Assembly: GCA_964514285.1 (NCBI GenBank) | Contig: CAZEQC010000002.1 | Coordinates: 1-64,000, forward strand | Source: SKLM01 sp964514285 | GTDB lineage: Bacteria; Chloroflexota; Anaerolineae; B4-G1 | DNA length: 64,000 bases | Direction: 5' to 3' | In this document: piece after piece, positions 51,086 to 59,828 of the stretch | Layout of the letters: each line of letters begins with the position of its first letter | Numbering within the stretch: the stretch's first letter is position 1 | Position numbers and translations under genes: made by a program | Notes under the pieces: model-generated | Told to the model about the DNA's origin: nothing | Seen by the model: only the letters and a program-made list of their open reading frames with translations | The model's database searches: none

Positions 51086-52945
51086 ATGAGCGTGAAGCGT
51101 TTTCTTAACCATCTTCGACCCATGGACTGGCTTGCCATCGCCTTATTGCTGCTCTATGTGGCAGGTTTCTCGTGGATGGCCATCCGCCAGCACGAGAGCT
51201 TCCAGACAAACGCTCTTGACCTAGCCAAATTCGATCAGGCGATCTGGAACACCGCTCAGGGCCGCCCCTACAAGATCTCGCTCATTCAGCAATCCATCGT
51301 CCAAAGCCACTTTTCCCCTATTCTGGCGGTTTACGCACCGCTTTACTGGCTCTGGCCGGATATTCGTCTGCTTCTGATCATACAGTCGATCTGTCTGGCA
51401 GGTGCGGGATTCCTCATCTACTGGTTTTTTCGCGAGAGCGCACCATGGCTCGGGTTAAGTGTGTTCGTGGCGTATATGTTGCACCCGACCCTGCACCACG
51501 TAAACCTGTCCGAGTTTAGGCGGGTGACCACGGCTGTGCTGGGCACCTCGGCAGCGCTCTATTGCCTCTTCAGGCGCCGCTACAGATCTATGGCCGTGGG
51601 ATTAGCTGTCGCGCTGTTGAGCAAAGAAAACGCAGCATTCCTGGTGATCGGCACAGGTCTTTACCTCGTCTTCGTTCATGCGGAGCTGACCATCGGGCTG
51701 CCGGTGCTTCTGGTGGGCGCGGCTTGGCTGGTTGTGGTGCCTTTTGTGGTGCTGCCTGCGTTGGGCACCCCCCAGTTCCTCTCCAAGAACACCGGATACT
51801 CCCTAGCCGGGAAGTACTTCTCCTATCTGGGGCGCTCACCAGCCGAGATGCTGCGGACGCTCTTGCGGCATCCTGGAGCCCCTCTGACATACGTCCTGCG
51901 CCCCAAGCGCCTGAGGGCAGTCCTGCGGTTCTGCTGGCCTACCGGTTTTCTTTTCCTGCTGGCCCCGGAGGTGGCCCTCTTCGGGTTGCCCTTTCTGGGC
52001 TATCTGATGGCCAGCAATTCCGACGCGATGGGACAGTTGGCCGCCTGGTACCCAGCCTTACTCCTGCCCCTGGTCTACTGGGCAGCTGCGGTGGGGTTAT
52101 CTCGCCTGCACGACCATTGGCGTGCGGGGGCATTGATCATCCTCCTCTTGACGGCAACCACGGGCTACGTGACGCTGAGTGAGATCCGTCCCGAGCGGTG
52201 GCCTACTATGACACGCTTCAGAGTGACCGAGCACCACCGTCAAGTTGAGCTTGCGCTGAGTGAGGTTCCGAAGGACGCCGTCGTGGTCGCTCAGGATTCT
52301 TTGGTGCCTCATCTCTCGCATCGAGAGCAGATCTACCTCTTCCCCTGGTTTCCTGCAGATCCTCCTCCCGAGTATATTATCCTGGATCGAAAGATGAGGA
52401 CCTATCCGGTGGAAAGGCCCGCTTATCGGACGCTCTTCCACAACCTGCTGGCAGGTACAGAGTACGAGATCGACCAACAGATTGACAGCTTCATCATCTT
52501 CCGCTATGGAGGGGAGGTCCGGCCAGTGTGGGAGCACTCAGCAAGGTTTGGGGAGCACTTCAGGTTGAAGGGATACAGTATTGCCGCGGCCCCGCCAGGA
52601 GAGGCTTTTGGCTCGATCTCGGAGCAACTTCCCGCCGGGTCAACGGTGCGACTCTCCCTGTTCTGGCAAGTTGATCAACCCACTGAAGAGAACTACACCG
52701 TCTTCGTCCATGCATTGACCCAAGACGCGCATCTACTGGCCCAACACGATGGTTGGCCCGCCAACGCGCATCGTCCAACCAGCGTGTTGCCGGGCGGCAC
52801 GGTCTTTCGTGACATTCACTATCTCACCTTTCCTCAAGCGACACCCAGCGATGTGGTGCTACACGTCGGGCTCTACGATAGCAAAGGAGATCGCCTACTG
52901 ACCCAAGGAGATCAAACATCTGTCACGTTTCCTCTTTCCCGATGA
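51086..52945 (+). CDS. DUF2079 membrane protein with C-terminal beta-domain
   Basis: 619 residues. About ten helices make a DUF2079 GT-C-like membrane part (LAKFDQAIWNTAQGRPY in the first loop, QSHFSPILAVYAPLYWL, EFRRVTTAVLG). A soluble domain follows (about 380-470), then one copy of the beta-domain seen in the first three genes of the window (about 495-619: LSLFWQVDQP, YTVFVHALTQDAHLLAQHDGWP, VLHVGLYDSKGDRLL). DUF2079 proteins are predicted glycosyltransferase-like with no proven reaction. The gene is flanked on both sides by TATCCCAA repeats. The ribosome site is weak: GGAGG is 16 bases from ATG 51086. Confidence 0.82.
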   Translation: MSVKRFLNHLRPMDWLAIALLLLYVAGFSWMAIRQHESFQTNALDLAKFDQAIWNTAQGRPYKISLIQQSIVQSHFSPILAVYAPLYWLWPDIRLLLIIQSICLAGAGFLIYWFFRESAPWLGLSVFVAYMLHPTLHHVNLSEFRRVTTAVLGTSAALYCLFRRRYRSMAVGLAVALLSKENAAFLVIGTGLYLVFVHAELTIGLPVLLVGAAWLVVVPFVVLPALGTPQFLSKNTGYSLAGKYFSYLGRSPAEMLRTLLRHPGAPLTYVLRPKRLRAVLRFCWPTGFLFLLAPEVALFGLPFLGYLMASNSDAMGQLAAWYPALLLPLVYWAAAVGLSRLHDHWRAGALIILLLTATTGYVTLSEIRPERWPTMTRFRVTEHHRQVELALSEVPKDAVVVAQDSLVPHLSHREQIYLFPWFPADPPPEYIILDRKMRTYPVERPAYRTLFHNLLAGTEYEIDQQIDSFIIFRYGGEVRPVWEHSARFGEHFRLKGYSIAAAPPGEAFGSISEQLPAGSTVRLSLFWQVDQPTEENYTVFVHALTQDAHLLAQHDGWPANAHRPTSVLPGGTVFRDIHYLTFPQATPSDVVLHVGLYDSKGDRLLTQGDQTSVTFPLSR

Positions 52946-53084
52946 AAAGGGACGCCGGTGAGACGAATTGGGATTGCTTCGAAGAAGAAGCGCCGCCTCA
53001 CGATCCCGATTAGTGATCGCTAGACACGAGAAGCTGCAAGCTGTTTGCGGTCACCTTCGAAGTGCGTAACGCTAGGTGGGATTT

Positions 53085-53125
53085 TATCCCAAATTATCCC
53101 AAATCTGATTTGGGATACGTTTGGG
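53085..53125 (+). repeat. TATCCCAA repeats, direct and inverted
   Basis: TATCCCAA at 53085-53092 and 53095-53102 (10-base step) is followed by its inverse TTGGGATA at 53110-53117 and a partial TTGGG at 53121. TATCCCAAAT-ctg-ATTTGGGATA forms a perfect inverted repeat. It precedes the acyl-CoA dehydrogenase gene. Confidence 0.88.
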
Positions 53126-53157
53126 CGCAGATTTCAGATGATCAAGGAGGCTCCGAG

Positions 53158-54327
53158 ATGGATCTGCAACTGAGCGACGAACATCGTATGATCCGTGATA
53201 TGGCCCGTGACTTCGCTGAAGCCGAGATCGCCCCCATCGCAGCCGAGTACGATGAGACCGGCGAATTCCCGCGGGAGACCATCGCCAAGATGGGAGCCCA
53301 TGGATTTATGGGCATCGCCGTGCCAGAGGAATACGGCGGCGCCGATATGGACACCTTAGCCTACGTGCTGGCTCTGGAGGAGATCTCCAAGGTCGACGCC
53401 TCCCACGGGGTCATCATGTCGGTCTGTAACTCCCTCTTCTGCTACGGTCTCCAACGGTACGGGACGGAGGAACAGAAACAGACCTATCTACAAGCGGTTG
53501 CCAGCGGCAAGGCTGTCGGGGCCTATGCCCTGACTGAACCCCAGTCTGGGTCCGACGCCGGCAACATCCGTGTGACAGCAGAGATCTCCAGCGATGGGAC
53601 ACACTACGTGATCAACGGCACCAAGTCTTGGATCTCAAGCGGGTCGGTGGCGAAATACATCCTTCTCTTTGCCCAGAGTGACCCCGACGTGAAGCCCCGC
53701 CATCGGGGAGTAAGCGCGTTCATCATCGATACCGACCGGCCGGGGTTCTCCCAAGGGAAGACCGAGCCCAAGCTGGGCATCCGAGCTTCAGCCACGTGTG
53801 AGATCCATTTTGAGGACTACACGTGTCCCGTAGAAGCCCGGCTCGGGGAGGAGGGGCAGGGTTTCTATATCGCCATGGCGGTGCTGGACGCGGGGCGCAT
53901 TGGTATCGCCGCCCAGGCCTTGGGCATCGCCGAGGCAGCCTATGAGGCCTCTCTGGAGTATGTTCGAGAACGCAAGGCTTTCGGGCAGGAGATCGGCAAG
54001 TTCCAGATGATTCAGCAGAAGATAGCGGATATGAAGATCCGCATTGAGGCCAGCAGACTGCTGATCTACCAAGCGGCGCTGGCCAAGGAAGCAGCCCACG
54101 AGACAGGTGATCGATACACACAGGAGTCCTGCATAGCCAAGACGTTCGCCTCCGAGACAGCGATGTGGGTCACCACGCAGGCCATCCAGATCCATGGAGG
54201 CATGGGGTACAGCAAGGAGTTGTCCGTCGAGCGCTACTTCCGCGACGCCAAGGTCACAGAGATCTACGAGGGCACCAGTGAGATACAACGCATGGTGATC
54301 GCGCGGATGGAGACGGGGTTGCGATAG
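53158..54327 (+). CDS. Acyl-CoA dehydrogenase (short-chain/butyryl-CoA type)
   Basis: 389 residues from ATG 53158, seven bases after AAGGAGG; a GTG frame opens earlier (53062) through the repeats but has no ribosome site. The FAD/substrate motifs YALTEPQSGSDAGN (about 130) and ISSGSVAKYI are present. The C-terminal RKAFGQEIGKFQMIQQKIADM, QIHGGMGYSKELSVERYFRD and YEGTSEIQRMV carry the catalytic Glu (about residue 375). It oxidises acyl-CoA to enoyl-CoA, or runs in reverse as a butyryl-CoA dehydrogenase, with electrons going to ETF. No etfAB is in this window. Confidence 0.92.
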   Translation: MDLQLSDEHRMIRDMARDFAEAEIAPIAAEYDETGEFPRETIAKMGAHGFMGIAVPEEYGGADMDTLAYVLALEEISKVDASHGVIMSVCNSLFCYGLQRYGTEEQKQTYLQAVASGKAVGAYALTEPQSGSDAGNIRVTAEISSDGTHYVINGTKSWISSGSVAKYILLFAQSDPDVKPRHRGVSAFIIDTDRPGFSQGKTEPKLGIRASATCEIHFEDYTCPVEARLGEEGQGFYIAMAVLDAGRIGIAAQALGIAEAAYEASLEYVRERKAFGQEIGKFQMIQQKIADMKIRIEASRLLIYQAALAKEAAHETGDRYTQESCIAKTFASETAMWVTTQAIQIHGGMGYSKELSVERYFRDAKVTEIYEGTSEIQRMVIARMETGLR

Positions 54328-54355
54328 GACCGCCGAGGGTTCTCCGTCGAATGGT

Positions 54356-54841
54356 ATGGAAACGGTCGTGCTCACGGATGAGGAGGGCCTTCGCTTCGTG
54401 AGCACTTGGAAAGAGCTCACGGCAGGGCAGAAGTGGGTCGTGGTGTTGACGGGGCTTACCCTGACACTGACCGTAGGCAACGCTGGGAGAGCTATTGTTG
54501 CCCTCCAGTATGCATCCAGCCTGCCCGATCTGCCATTGACAGTGTCACTCAGTTATTTTGCGGCGATGGGGGGCTTCTGGGCGGTCGTGTTCGCCGCTTG
54601 CAGCGTGGGCCTGTTGCGTTTCCGCAGCTGGGGCCGGTGGTCTACATTGACAGCGGTAACCCTCTATGAAGCAAACGTCTGGGTCAATCACTTACTGTTC
54701 AACGCATCGGACTACGCGCGCCGGGTGGTGCCTCGGAACCTGGCGCTCACGGCGCTTCTGCTGCTGGTCTTCTGGGGATCGCTCAGCCTACCCGGCGTAA
54801 GCAGGACGTTTGACAACCATGAGAAACAGGATCAGTCGTAA
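54356..54841 (+). CDS. Small four-helix membrane protein of unknown function
   Basis: 161 residues, ATG start without a clear Shine-Dalgarno. Four hydrophobic helices: WVVVLTGLTLTLTVGNAGRAI, SYFAAMGGFWAVVFAACSVGLL, WSTLTAVTLYEANVWVNHLLF and NLALTALLLLVFWGSLSL. A short polar tail ends the protein. I do not recognise a family. Similar small integral membrane proteins are common in Chloroflexota genomes. It lies between acyl-CoA dehydrogenase and pyrophosphatase in the same direction. Confidence 0.6.
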   Translation: METVVLTDEEGLRFVSTWKELTAGQKWVVVLTGLTLTLTVGNAGRAIVALQYASSLPDLPLTVSLSYFAAMGGFWAVVFAACSVGLLRFRSWGRWSTLTAVTLYEANVWVNHLLFNASDYARRVVPRNLALTALLLLVFWGSLSLPGVSRTFDNHEKQDQS

Positions 54842-54886
54842 GGCCCAACCTGTGAACGACAAAGCACGAGACGAGGAGAGTGCTCA

Positions 54887-55426
54887 ATGATGAACCTATG
54901 GCACGAGCTTCCATCAGGTCCCAACTGGCCTGAGATCATCTACGTCGTGGTAGAGATCCCGAAGAAATCGCGCAACAAATATGAGTACGATGAGGATGGG
55001 GGGTTCATCAAGCTTGACCGGGTGCTTTTCTCGTCCCTCCATTATCCTGGAGACTACGGCTTTGTTCCCCGCACGCTCCATGCAGACGGGGACCCCCTTG
55101 ACGTGCTGGTCATGACCAACGAACCGACCTTTTCCAGCTGCGTCATAGAGGCTCGGCCACTGGGGGTCTTCCGCCTGCTAGACAAGGGCGACAACGACGA
55201 CAAGATCCTGGCCGTACCGCACACCGATCCGCTTTTCAACGAGTATCGGGACCTCGACGACGTGCCGATACACTTTATGGAGGAGATGGCCCATTTCTTC
55301 AGCGTCTACAAGGATCTAGAGATGGCCGAGGTCGAGATCGAAGGCTGGGACGATCAAGACGACGCCTACGAGGAGATCGAGAGAGCCGTGGACCGGTACT
55401 GGGAGTATATGCAGGGGCGCGTTTAG
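54887..55426 (+). CDS. ppa: Inorganic pyrophosphatase (soluble, family I)
   Basis: 179 residues, with GAGGAG upstream of ATG 54887 (or 54890). The signature DGDPLDVLV (about residue 63) carries the metal-binding aspartates. YPGDYGFVPRTLHADG and EIPKKSRNKYEYD supply the remaining active-site residues (Glu, Lys, Tyr). The DKIL and KGDNDDKI segments match the family. It hydrolyses pyrophosphate from biosynthetic reactions. Length is normal. Two tRNA genes follow. Confidence 0.95.
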   Translation: MMNLWHELPSGPNWPEIIYVVVEIPKKSRNKYEYDEDGGFIKLDRVLFSSLHYPGDYGFVPRTLHADGDPLDVLVMTNEPTFSSCVIEARPLGVFRLLDKGDNDDKILAVPHTDPLFNEYRDLDDVPIHFMEEMAHFFSVYKDLEMAEVEIEGWDDQDDAYEEIERAVDRYWEYMQGRV

Positions 55427-55439
55427 GCATTCCCCGTGC

Positions 55440-55468
55440 TTGCAAGCAGAGTGGAACTATGGTAGAAT
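55440..55468 (+). promoter_or_regulatory. Promoter of the tRNA pair
   Basis: TTGCAA (4/6), 17 bases, TGGTAGAAT, an extended -10 (TG-n-TAGAAT). tRNA-Cys starts 12 bases after it. Confidence 0.65.
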
Positions 55469-55480
55469 CTCAACAGATCA

Positions 55481-55552
55481 GGCGGCGTAGCCAAGTGGCA
55501 AGGCAGGACTCTGCAAAAGTCCCACTCGCCGGTTCGAATCCGGCCGCCGCCT
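55481..55552 (+). tRNA. tRNA-Cys (GCA)
   Basis: Acceptor arms GGCGGCG (55481-55487) and CGCCGCC (55545-55551) pair perfectly. The anticodon loop CTGCAAA gives GCA, the T arm has GGTTCGAATCC and the discriminator is T, as normal for cysteine. CCA is not encoded. Confidence 0.95.
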
Positions 55553-55570
55553 CTTTTCGTTGATATCGAC

Positions 55571-55595
55571 CGCGGGCAGCTTGAGGCTGCCCGCG
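55571..55595 (+). other. Hairpin between the two tRNA genes
   Basis: CGCGGGCAGC and GCTGCCCGCG pair over 10 bp around a 5-base loop. No T run follows, so it is more likely a processing or partial termination signal than a full terminator. Confidence 0.5.
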
Positions 55596-55603
55596 CTGTG
55601 TGC

Positions 55604-55687
55604 GGGGCGGTGGCGGAATAGGAAGACGCCGGGGACTTAAAATCCTCTGTCCGAGAGGACGTGTGGGTTCGAATCCCACCCGCCCTA
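55604..55687 (+). tRNA. tRNA-Leu (TAA)
   Basis: 84 nt. Acceptor arms GGGGCGG and CCGCCCT pair (first pair G-U). The anticodon loop CTTAAAA reads TAA. A long variable arm (TGTCCGAGAGGACG region), T arm GTGGGTTCGAATCCCAC and discriminator A fit leucine. Confidence 0.93.
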
Positions 55688-55733
55688 TTCTGAACCATTA
55701 TCGACTATCCGATTATGTTGGAGGTAAGGCATC

Positions 55734-56216
55734 GTGAAGATCATCTTGAAACAAGACGTGCCCAACTTGGGAAAAGAAGGTGATATCGAAGAGGTTGCAG
55801 ACGGCTATGCCCGCAACTACCTGATTCCCCAGAGGCTGGCGGTGAAGGCGACTCCTGGTGCTCTGAAGGACTTCGAGCATCGTCAGAAGGTACAAGCAAA
55901 GAAGCACGAGAGAATGAAGAAGCGTGCTGAGGCGATGGCTCGACGCTTGACGGCACAGACGCTGACCTTCGAGGTCAAGGTTGGTGAGACAGGGCAGCTT
56001 TACGGCTCGATCACCAACGCCGACATCGCCGAAGCGCTGGAAGAGGAAATTGGCGAGGAGATAGACAGGCGCGATATCCCCCTTCCCGATCCGATTCGAG
56101 AGGTGGGAGAACATTTCGTGCCGGTACATCTCACGGAGGACGTAGAGCCTCAGGTCAGGGTGGTGGTGAAACCAGAAAGCGGTGAGTGGCCTGCGGACGT
56201 CGAACCTGTCGAATAG
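55734..56216 (+). CDS. rplI: Ribosomal protein bL9
   Basis: 160 residues, GTG start with GGAGG ahead. The N-terminal domain MKIILKQDVPNLGKEGDIEEVADGYARNYLIP is split by the typical GYARNYLIP rRNA-binding motif. A long connecting helix (about 40-75) and the C-terminal domain LYGSITNADIAEAL follow. It binds 23S rRNA and bridges to the L1 stalk. It is slightly longer than the usual 149 because of an acidic tail. The RodZ-like gene follows. Confidence 0.96.
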   Translation: MKIILKQDVPNLGKEGDIEEVADGYARNYLIPQRLAVKATPGALKDFEHRQKVQAKKHERMKKRAEAMARRLTAQTLTFEVKVGETGQLYGSITNADIAEALEEEIGEEIDRRDIPLPDPIREVGEHFVPVHLTEDVEPQVRVVVKPESGEWPADVEPVE

Positions 56217-56282
56217 GACGCAGCCCAACATCGGACCCTGCCGGAGACAGACAGGCCCCAGTGTCGTTCTGAGGACTTGACG

Positions 56283-57116
56283 GTGGATAGACTTGGCCGA
56301 AGGCTGCGTGAGGCACGCGAGGCTAGGGGGAGCTCGCTCGAAGAAGCAGAGGCTGCCACCCGCATACGTGCTCACTTCCTGGAACTGCTGGAGGCTGGCG
56401 ACTTTGCCGCATTCCGTGGCGGCGATGTGCAAGTGCGAGGTTTCTTGCGCATCTACGCTCGTTACCTCGATCTGTCGCCAGAGGAGGTGCTGGGTCGCTA
56501 CAGCGCAGAGGTTCACGGTACAGAAAATCTATCGGCTTCTGAACAGGCTCCAGAGGAGGTTCATTCACCCACCAACGAGCCCGTCACCGATTTGACCGAG
56601 ATCCGTTTCCGGCCTCGTGACATCCCGGTGACCTCGTCACTCCCCCGCTGGATGAGCGTGAGGACGGTGATGATCGTAGGGCTCGTTCTCACCATCCTGC
56701 TCGGCATTCTGGCCGTCGTGACGTACGTTATGAATCAGCCTGAGGATGAGCAACTACTCGCCCCGACGCTAACGACGACGCCCACGAGCATCTCGCAGAC
56801 GGCAACAGCAACGGTAGTTCCGGACCAATCGACGCCAACCTCTCTGGTCAGCGCGGACGGCCGAGTGACGCTAGCCCTAGAGGCTACCGAGCACGTACAG
56901 GTGCGCGTCAAGCGAGGCACCAACGTTGTGTTTGAGCAGATGATGGTGCCGAGCCAGACTGAGACTTGGACTGATGAAGAGATGATCGTGGTCGAGACGG
57001 GCAACGGCGCCGCACTACAGGTCACGGTCAATGGAGCAGAGCTAGGACCCATGGGGGAGCGAGGCGAGCTCTGCAGCCGAGCATGGGGCCCGAGCGGCGA
57101 GGTCGCGCCGCCCTAG
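56283..57116 (+). CDS. RodZ-like protein (HTH-25 + membrane helix + C-terminal DUF4115-like domain)
   Basis: About 277 residues from GTG 56283, seven bases after GAGGA; TTG 56277 has no room for a ribosome site. The N-terminal helix-turn-helix (LGRRLREAREARGSSLEEAEAATRI ... FRGGDVQVRGFLRIYARYL) is the RodZ type. One membrane helix (VMIVGLVLTILLGILAVVTYVM, about 123-145) is followed by a Thr/Ser-rich linker and a beta domain (LALEATEHVQVRVKRG). RodZ links cytoskeletal MreB to the cell envelope. No mreB is in this window. rimO follows 21 bases later. Confidence 0.82.
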   Translation: MDRLGRRLREAREARGSSLEEAEAATRIRAHFLELLEAGDFAAFRGGDVQVRGFLRIYARYLDLSPEEVLGRYSAEVHGTENLSASEQAPEEVHSPTNEPVTDLTEIRFRPRDIPVTSSLPRWMSVRTVMIVGLVLTILLGILAVVTYVMNQPEDEQLLAPTLTTTPTSISQTATATVVPDQSTPTSLVSADGRVTLALEATEHVQVRVKRGTNVVFEQMMVPSQTETWTDEEMIVVETGNGAALQVTVNGAELGPMGERGELCSRAWGPSGEVAPP

Positions 57117-57137
57117 CTCGACACGAGAAAGACTGTC

Positions 57138-58508
57138 TTGAAAAGCTTCTACCTCATATCGCTGGGCTGTCCAAAGAACCTGGTGGACAGCGAAGGCATC
57201 GCTACACTGCTCCGACGTGCTGGCTACGAATCGGCCGCCGTTCCCGGAGAAGCGGATCTTCTGATTGTCAACACCTGTGGGTTCATCGAACCAGCGCGGG
57301 AGGAGTCTCGTGCTGTGCTACGAGACCTGGCGGCATCCAAGCGTCCAGGACAACGAGTTATCGCCGCTGGATGCTACTCGCAGCGCTGTCCAAGTGAACT
57401 GGCGGACGACGTGCCGAGCATTGATGGCCTGATTGGCACGCGCCGTTGGATGGACATCCTCGATCTGGTCGAGCAACTAGAAAGCCACGAGAGGCGGCCT
57501 CCCTCCCCTCAGCCGGTCTACCACCTGCCAGAGGCACCAACCGTAGGTCAGGATACGCGCGGGGTGATCCGCGCAGCAGCGCAGGGAGCCAGCGCCTATC
57601 TGAAACTAGCCGATGGCTGTCGTCGCTCCTGCGCGTTCTGTGCGATCCCGCTCATCAAGGGCCCTGCTGTGAGCCGACCGCCAGAGGACGTCTTGAGCGA
57701 TGCCAGACGGCTTGTCGATCTAGGTCTCCAGGAACTGATCCTCATCGCGCAGGATACCACCGATTATGGCCACGACCTGGACGTGGTGCACGGCGTGGAT
57801 GAAGAGCATCCCTTGGCAAGCCTTCTAGAGCGACTGGTCGCGACGGTGCCCGAGGTGCCCTGGATCCGCCTGATGTACGCCTATCCAGGACGGATCACTG
57901 AGCACCTTATCGCGACGATGGCCCGTCACCCTCAGATCCTGCCCTACGTCGACCTGCCCCTGCAGCATGCGGATCCGGAGGTGCTACGCCGAATGCGACG
58001 GCCGGCGAACGTGGATCGGGTGCGAGGCACGATCGAAAAGCTGCGGAAGGCTATGCCTGAGATTGCCATTCGGACCACCTTCCTGGTCGGGTTCCCCGGT
58101 GAGACCGAAGAGGCTTTCGAGACACTGCTTGACTTCGTGGAGGAGATGCGATTTGATCACGTAGGCGTCTTCACCTACTCTGAGGAAGAGGGGACCCTGG
58201 CCGCCGGGCTGGAAGACGACGTGCCGACCGAGGTCAAAGAAGACCGCCGGGAGCGACTCATGGCCGTTCAACAGCCTATCTCCCTGGAGAAGAACCAAGA
58301 GCTGGTGGGGGAGACGCTCGACGTGCTGGTCGAAGGGCAAGACGAAGGGCTGAGCGTCGGGCGTTCCTATCGCGACGCGCCCGAGGTCGACGGCCTGGTG
58401 TTGGTACAGCAAGAGCTTCCGATCGGAGAGCTCCTGCCTGTGCGCGTCGTCGCCGCGCTGACCCACGATCTGATCGCGGAGAGCGCCTCCCCATTCGAAG
58501 ACCGGTAG
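57138..58508 (+). CDS. rimO: Ribosomal protein uS12 methylthiotransferase RimO
   Basis: 456 residues, TTG start. GCPKNLVDSE at the N-terminus is the RimO-specific wording. The UPF0004 Cys are at about 10, 46 (NTCGFIEPAREES) and 80 (AAGCYSQRC). The radical-SAM cluster is CRRSCAFCAIPLIKG, and the TRAM domain covers the last 65 residues (VLVEGQDEGLSVGRSYRDAPEVDG). It adds a methylthio group to Asp88 of uS12. It is probably co-transcribed with rplI and the RodZ-like gene. The convergent CoA-transferase ends 15 bases downstream. Confidence 0.94.
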   Translation: MKSFYLISLGCPKNLVDSEGIATLLRRAGYESAAVPGEADLLIVNTCGFIEPAREESRAVLRDLAASKRPGQRVIAAGCYSQRCPSELADDVPSIDGLIGTRRWMDILDLVEQLESHERRPPSPQPVYHLPEAPTVGQDTRGVIRAAAQGASAYLKLADGCRRSCAFCAIPLIKGPAVSRPPEDVLSDARRLVDLGLQELILIAQDTTDYGHDLDVVHGVDEEHPLASLLERLVATVPEVPWIRLMYAYPGRITEHLIATMARHPQILPYVDLPLQHADPEVLRRMRRPANVDRVRGTIEKLRKAMPEIAIRTTFLVGFPGETEEAFETLLDFVEEMRFDHVGVFTYSEEEGTLAAGLEDDVPTEVKEDRRERLMAVQQPISLEKNQELVGETLDVLVEGQDEGLSVGRSYRDAPEVDGLVLVQQELPIGELLPVRVVAALTHDLIAESASPFEDR

Positions 58509-58523
58509 GCCTCCACCCCCAGG

Positions 58524-59828
58524 CTAGATGTAGTTCAGCTCCTTGGCCTCGTGCTTCAACTCGTCGCGGAACTCCGGGGCCGCGATGTTGATCAACGCCT
58601 TAGCTCGCTCACGGATGGTCTTGCCGTAGAGATCGGCCACGCCATACTCAGTTACAACGTAGTGAACGTGGTAGCGGCTCGTCACCACACCTGCACCGCG
58701 TTTCAGCATAGGCACGATGCGACTAATGCCCTTCCCCTTGACCGTCGACGGGAGCGCGATGATGGGCACGCCACCGTCGGAGCGGGATGCCCCATAGATG
58801 AAATCTAGCTGTCCTCCCACTCCGCTGTAGAGCTTGGGGCCAATGGAATCGGCACAAACCTGCCCCGTCAGATCGACCTCAATGGCCGAGTTGATAGCCA
58901 CCTGCCGGTCATTCTGAGCGATAACAAAGGGATCGTTGACATACTCGGTGCGGTGAAGTTCGATGAGCGGATTGTCGTGCGCCCATTCATAGAGCCGATG
59001 GGTGCCGATCATAAAGCCAGCCGTGATCTTACCAGGATGGAGCGTCTTCCGGGCGTTGGTTAGCACGCCAGAATCGACCAAATCGATCACACTGTCTGAG
59101 AATAGCTCGGTGTGGACCCCCAGGTCGCGCTTGTCGTTCAGGAACTTGAGCACGGCATCGGGTATGGCCCCAATGCCCATCTGCATCGTCGCACCGTCTG
59201 GTATCAGCTCGGCGATGTGCTTTCCAATCTTGATGTGGATGTCGGAGAGCCCTCCCTCAGTCATTGGTAACTCGAGGAGGGGATAGTCCACCGGCACGAT
59301 GTAGTCGAGGCGACTGACGTGAATGAAAGAATCTCCCAAACAACGAGGCATCGTCTCATTGACCTCGGCGATGATGATATCAGCCGACTCAGCAGGCGAT
59401 TTCGTCAACCCAGTCTCAATGCCATAGGAACAGAAGCCGTGTTCGTCCGGGGGTGAAAGATGGACGAACGCCACGTCCAGGGGCAATATGTTGTTCTTGA
59501 AAAGCAGCGTGAACTCTGAGAGAAGAACAGGGGTAAAATCTGCCCTGCCCTCCTGCACTGCCTTGCGCACGTTGGGGCCAATGAAGAGGGAATTGGCACG
59601 AATGTGGCCCTCCATCTCCGGGGCGACGTAATCGCCCGACCCGAGCGTCAGAGCATGGCAGATCTCAATGTCGTGCAAGGCTGGCGCGTGGTCGACCAGC
59701 GCCTCCATAAGTTTCTGCGGCACGCTGCAGTTACCGGTGAGGAAAATACGATCCCCTGATTCAACAGCCTCGGCTATGGCCTCGTCAGCCGTGGCGACCC
59801 GACTCTCGTAGGTCTTCATCCAACTCAT
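58524..59828 (-). CDS. Acetyl-CoA hydrolase/CoA-transferase family protein (4-hydroxybutyrate or butyrate CoA-transferase type)
   Basis: 434 residues. The start overlaps the ald stop by four bases. The catalytic glutamate lies in NSAIEVDLTGQVCADSIG (about residue 323), followed by GVGGQLDFIYGA and ALPSTVKGKGISRIVP, the CoA-binding loop. VPQKLMEALVDHA and LSPPDEHGFCSYG are family N-terminal motifs. It moves CoA between short acyl groups such as acetate, butyrate or 4-hydroxybutyrate. Coupling with alanine dehydrogenase suggests amino-acid fermentation to a short-chain acid. Confidence 0.88.
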   Translation of the reverse strand: MSWMKTYESRVATADEAIAEAVESGDRIFLTGNCSVPQKLMEALVDHAPALHDIEICHALTLGSGDYVAPEMEGHIRANSLFIGPNVRKAVQEGRADFTPVLLSEFTLLFKNNILPLDVAFVHLSPPDEHGFCSYGIETGLTKSPAESADIIIAEVNETMPRCLGDSFIHVSRLDYIVPVDYPLLELPMTEGGLSDIHIKIGKHIAELIPDGATMQMGIGAIPDAVLKFLNDKRDLGVHTELFSDSVIDLVDSGVLTNARKTLHPGKITAGFMIGTHRLYEWAHDNPLIELHRTEYVNDPFVIAQNDRQVAINSAIEVDLTGQVCADSIGPKLYSGVGGQLDFIYGASRSDGGVPIIALPSTVKGKGISRIVPMLKRGAGVVTSRYHVHYVVTEYGVADLYGKTIRERAKALINIAAPEFRDELKHEAKELNYI

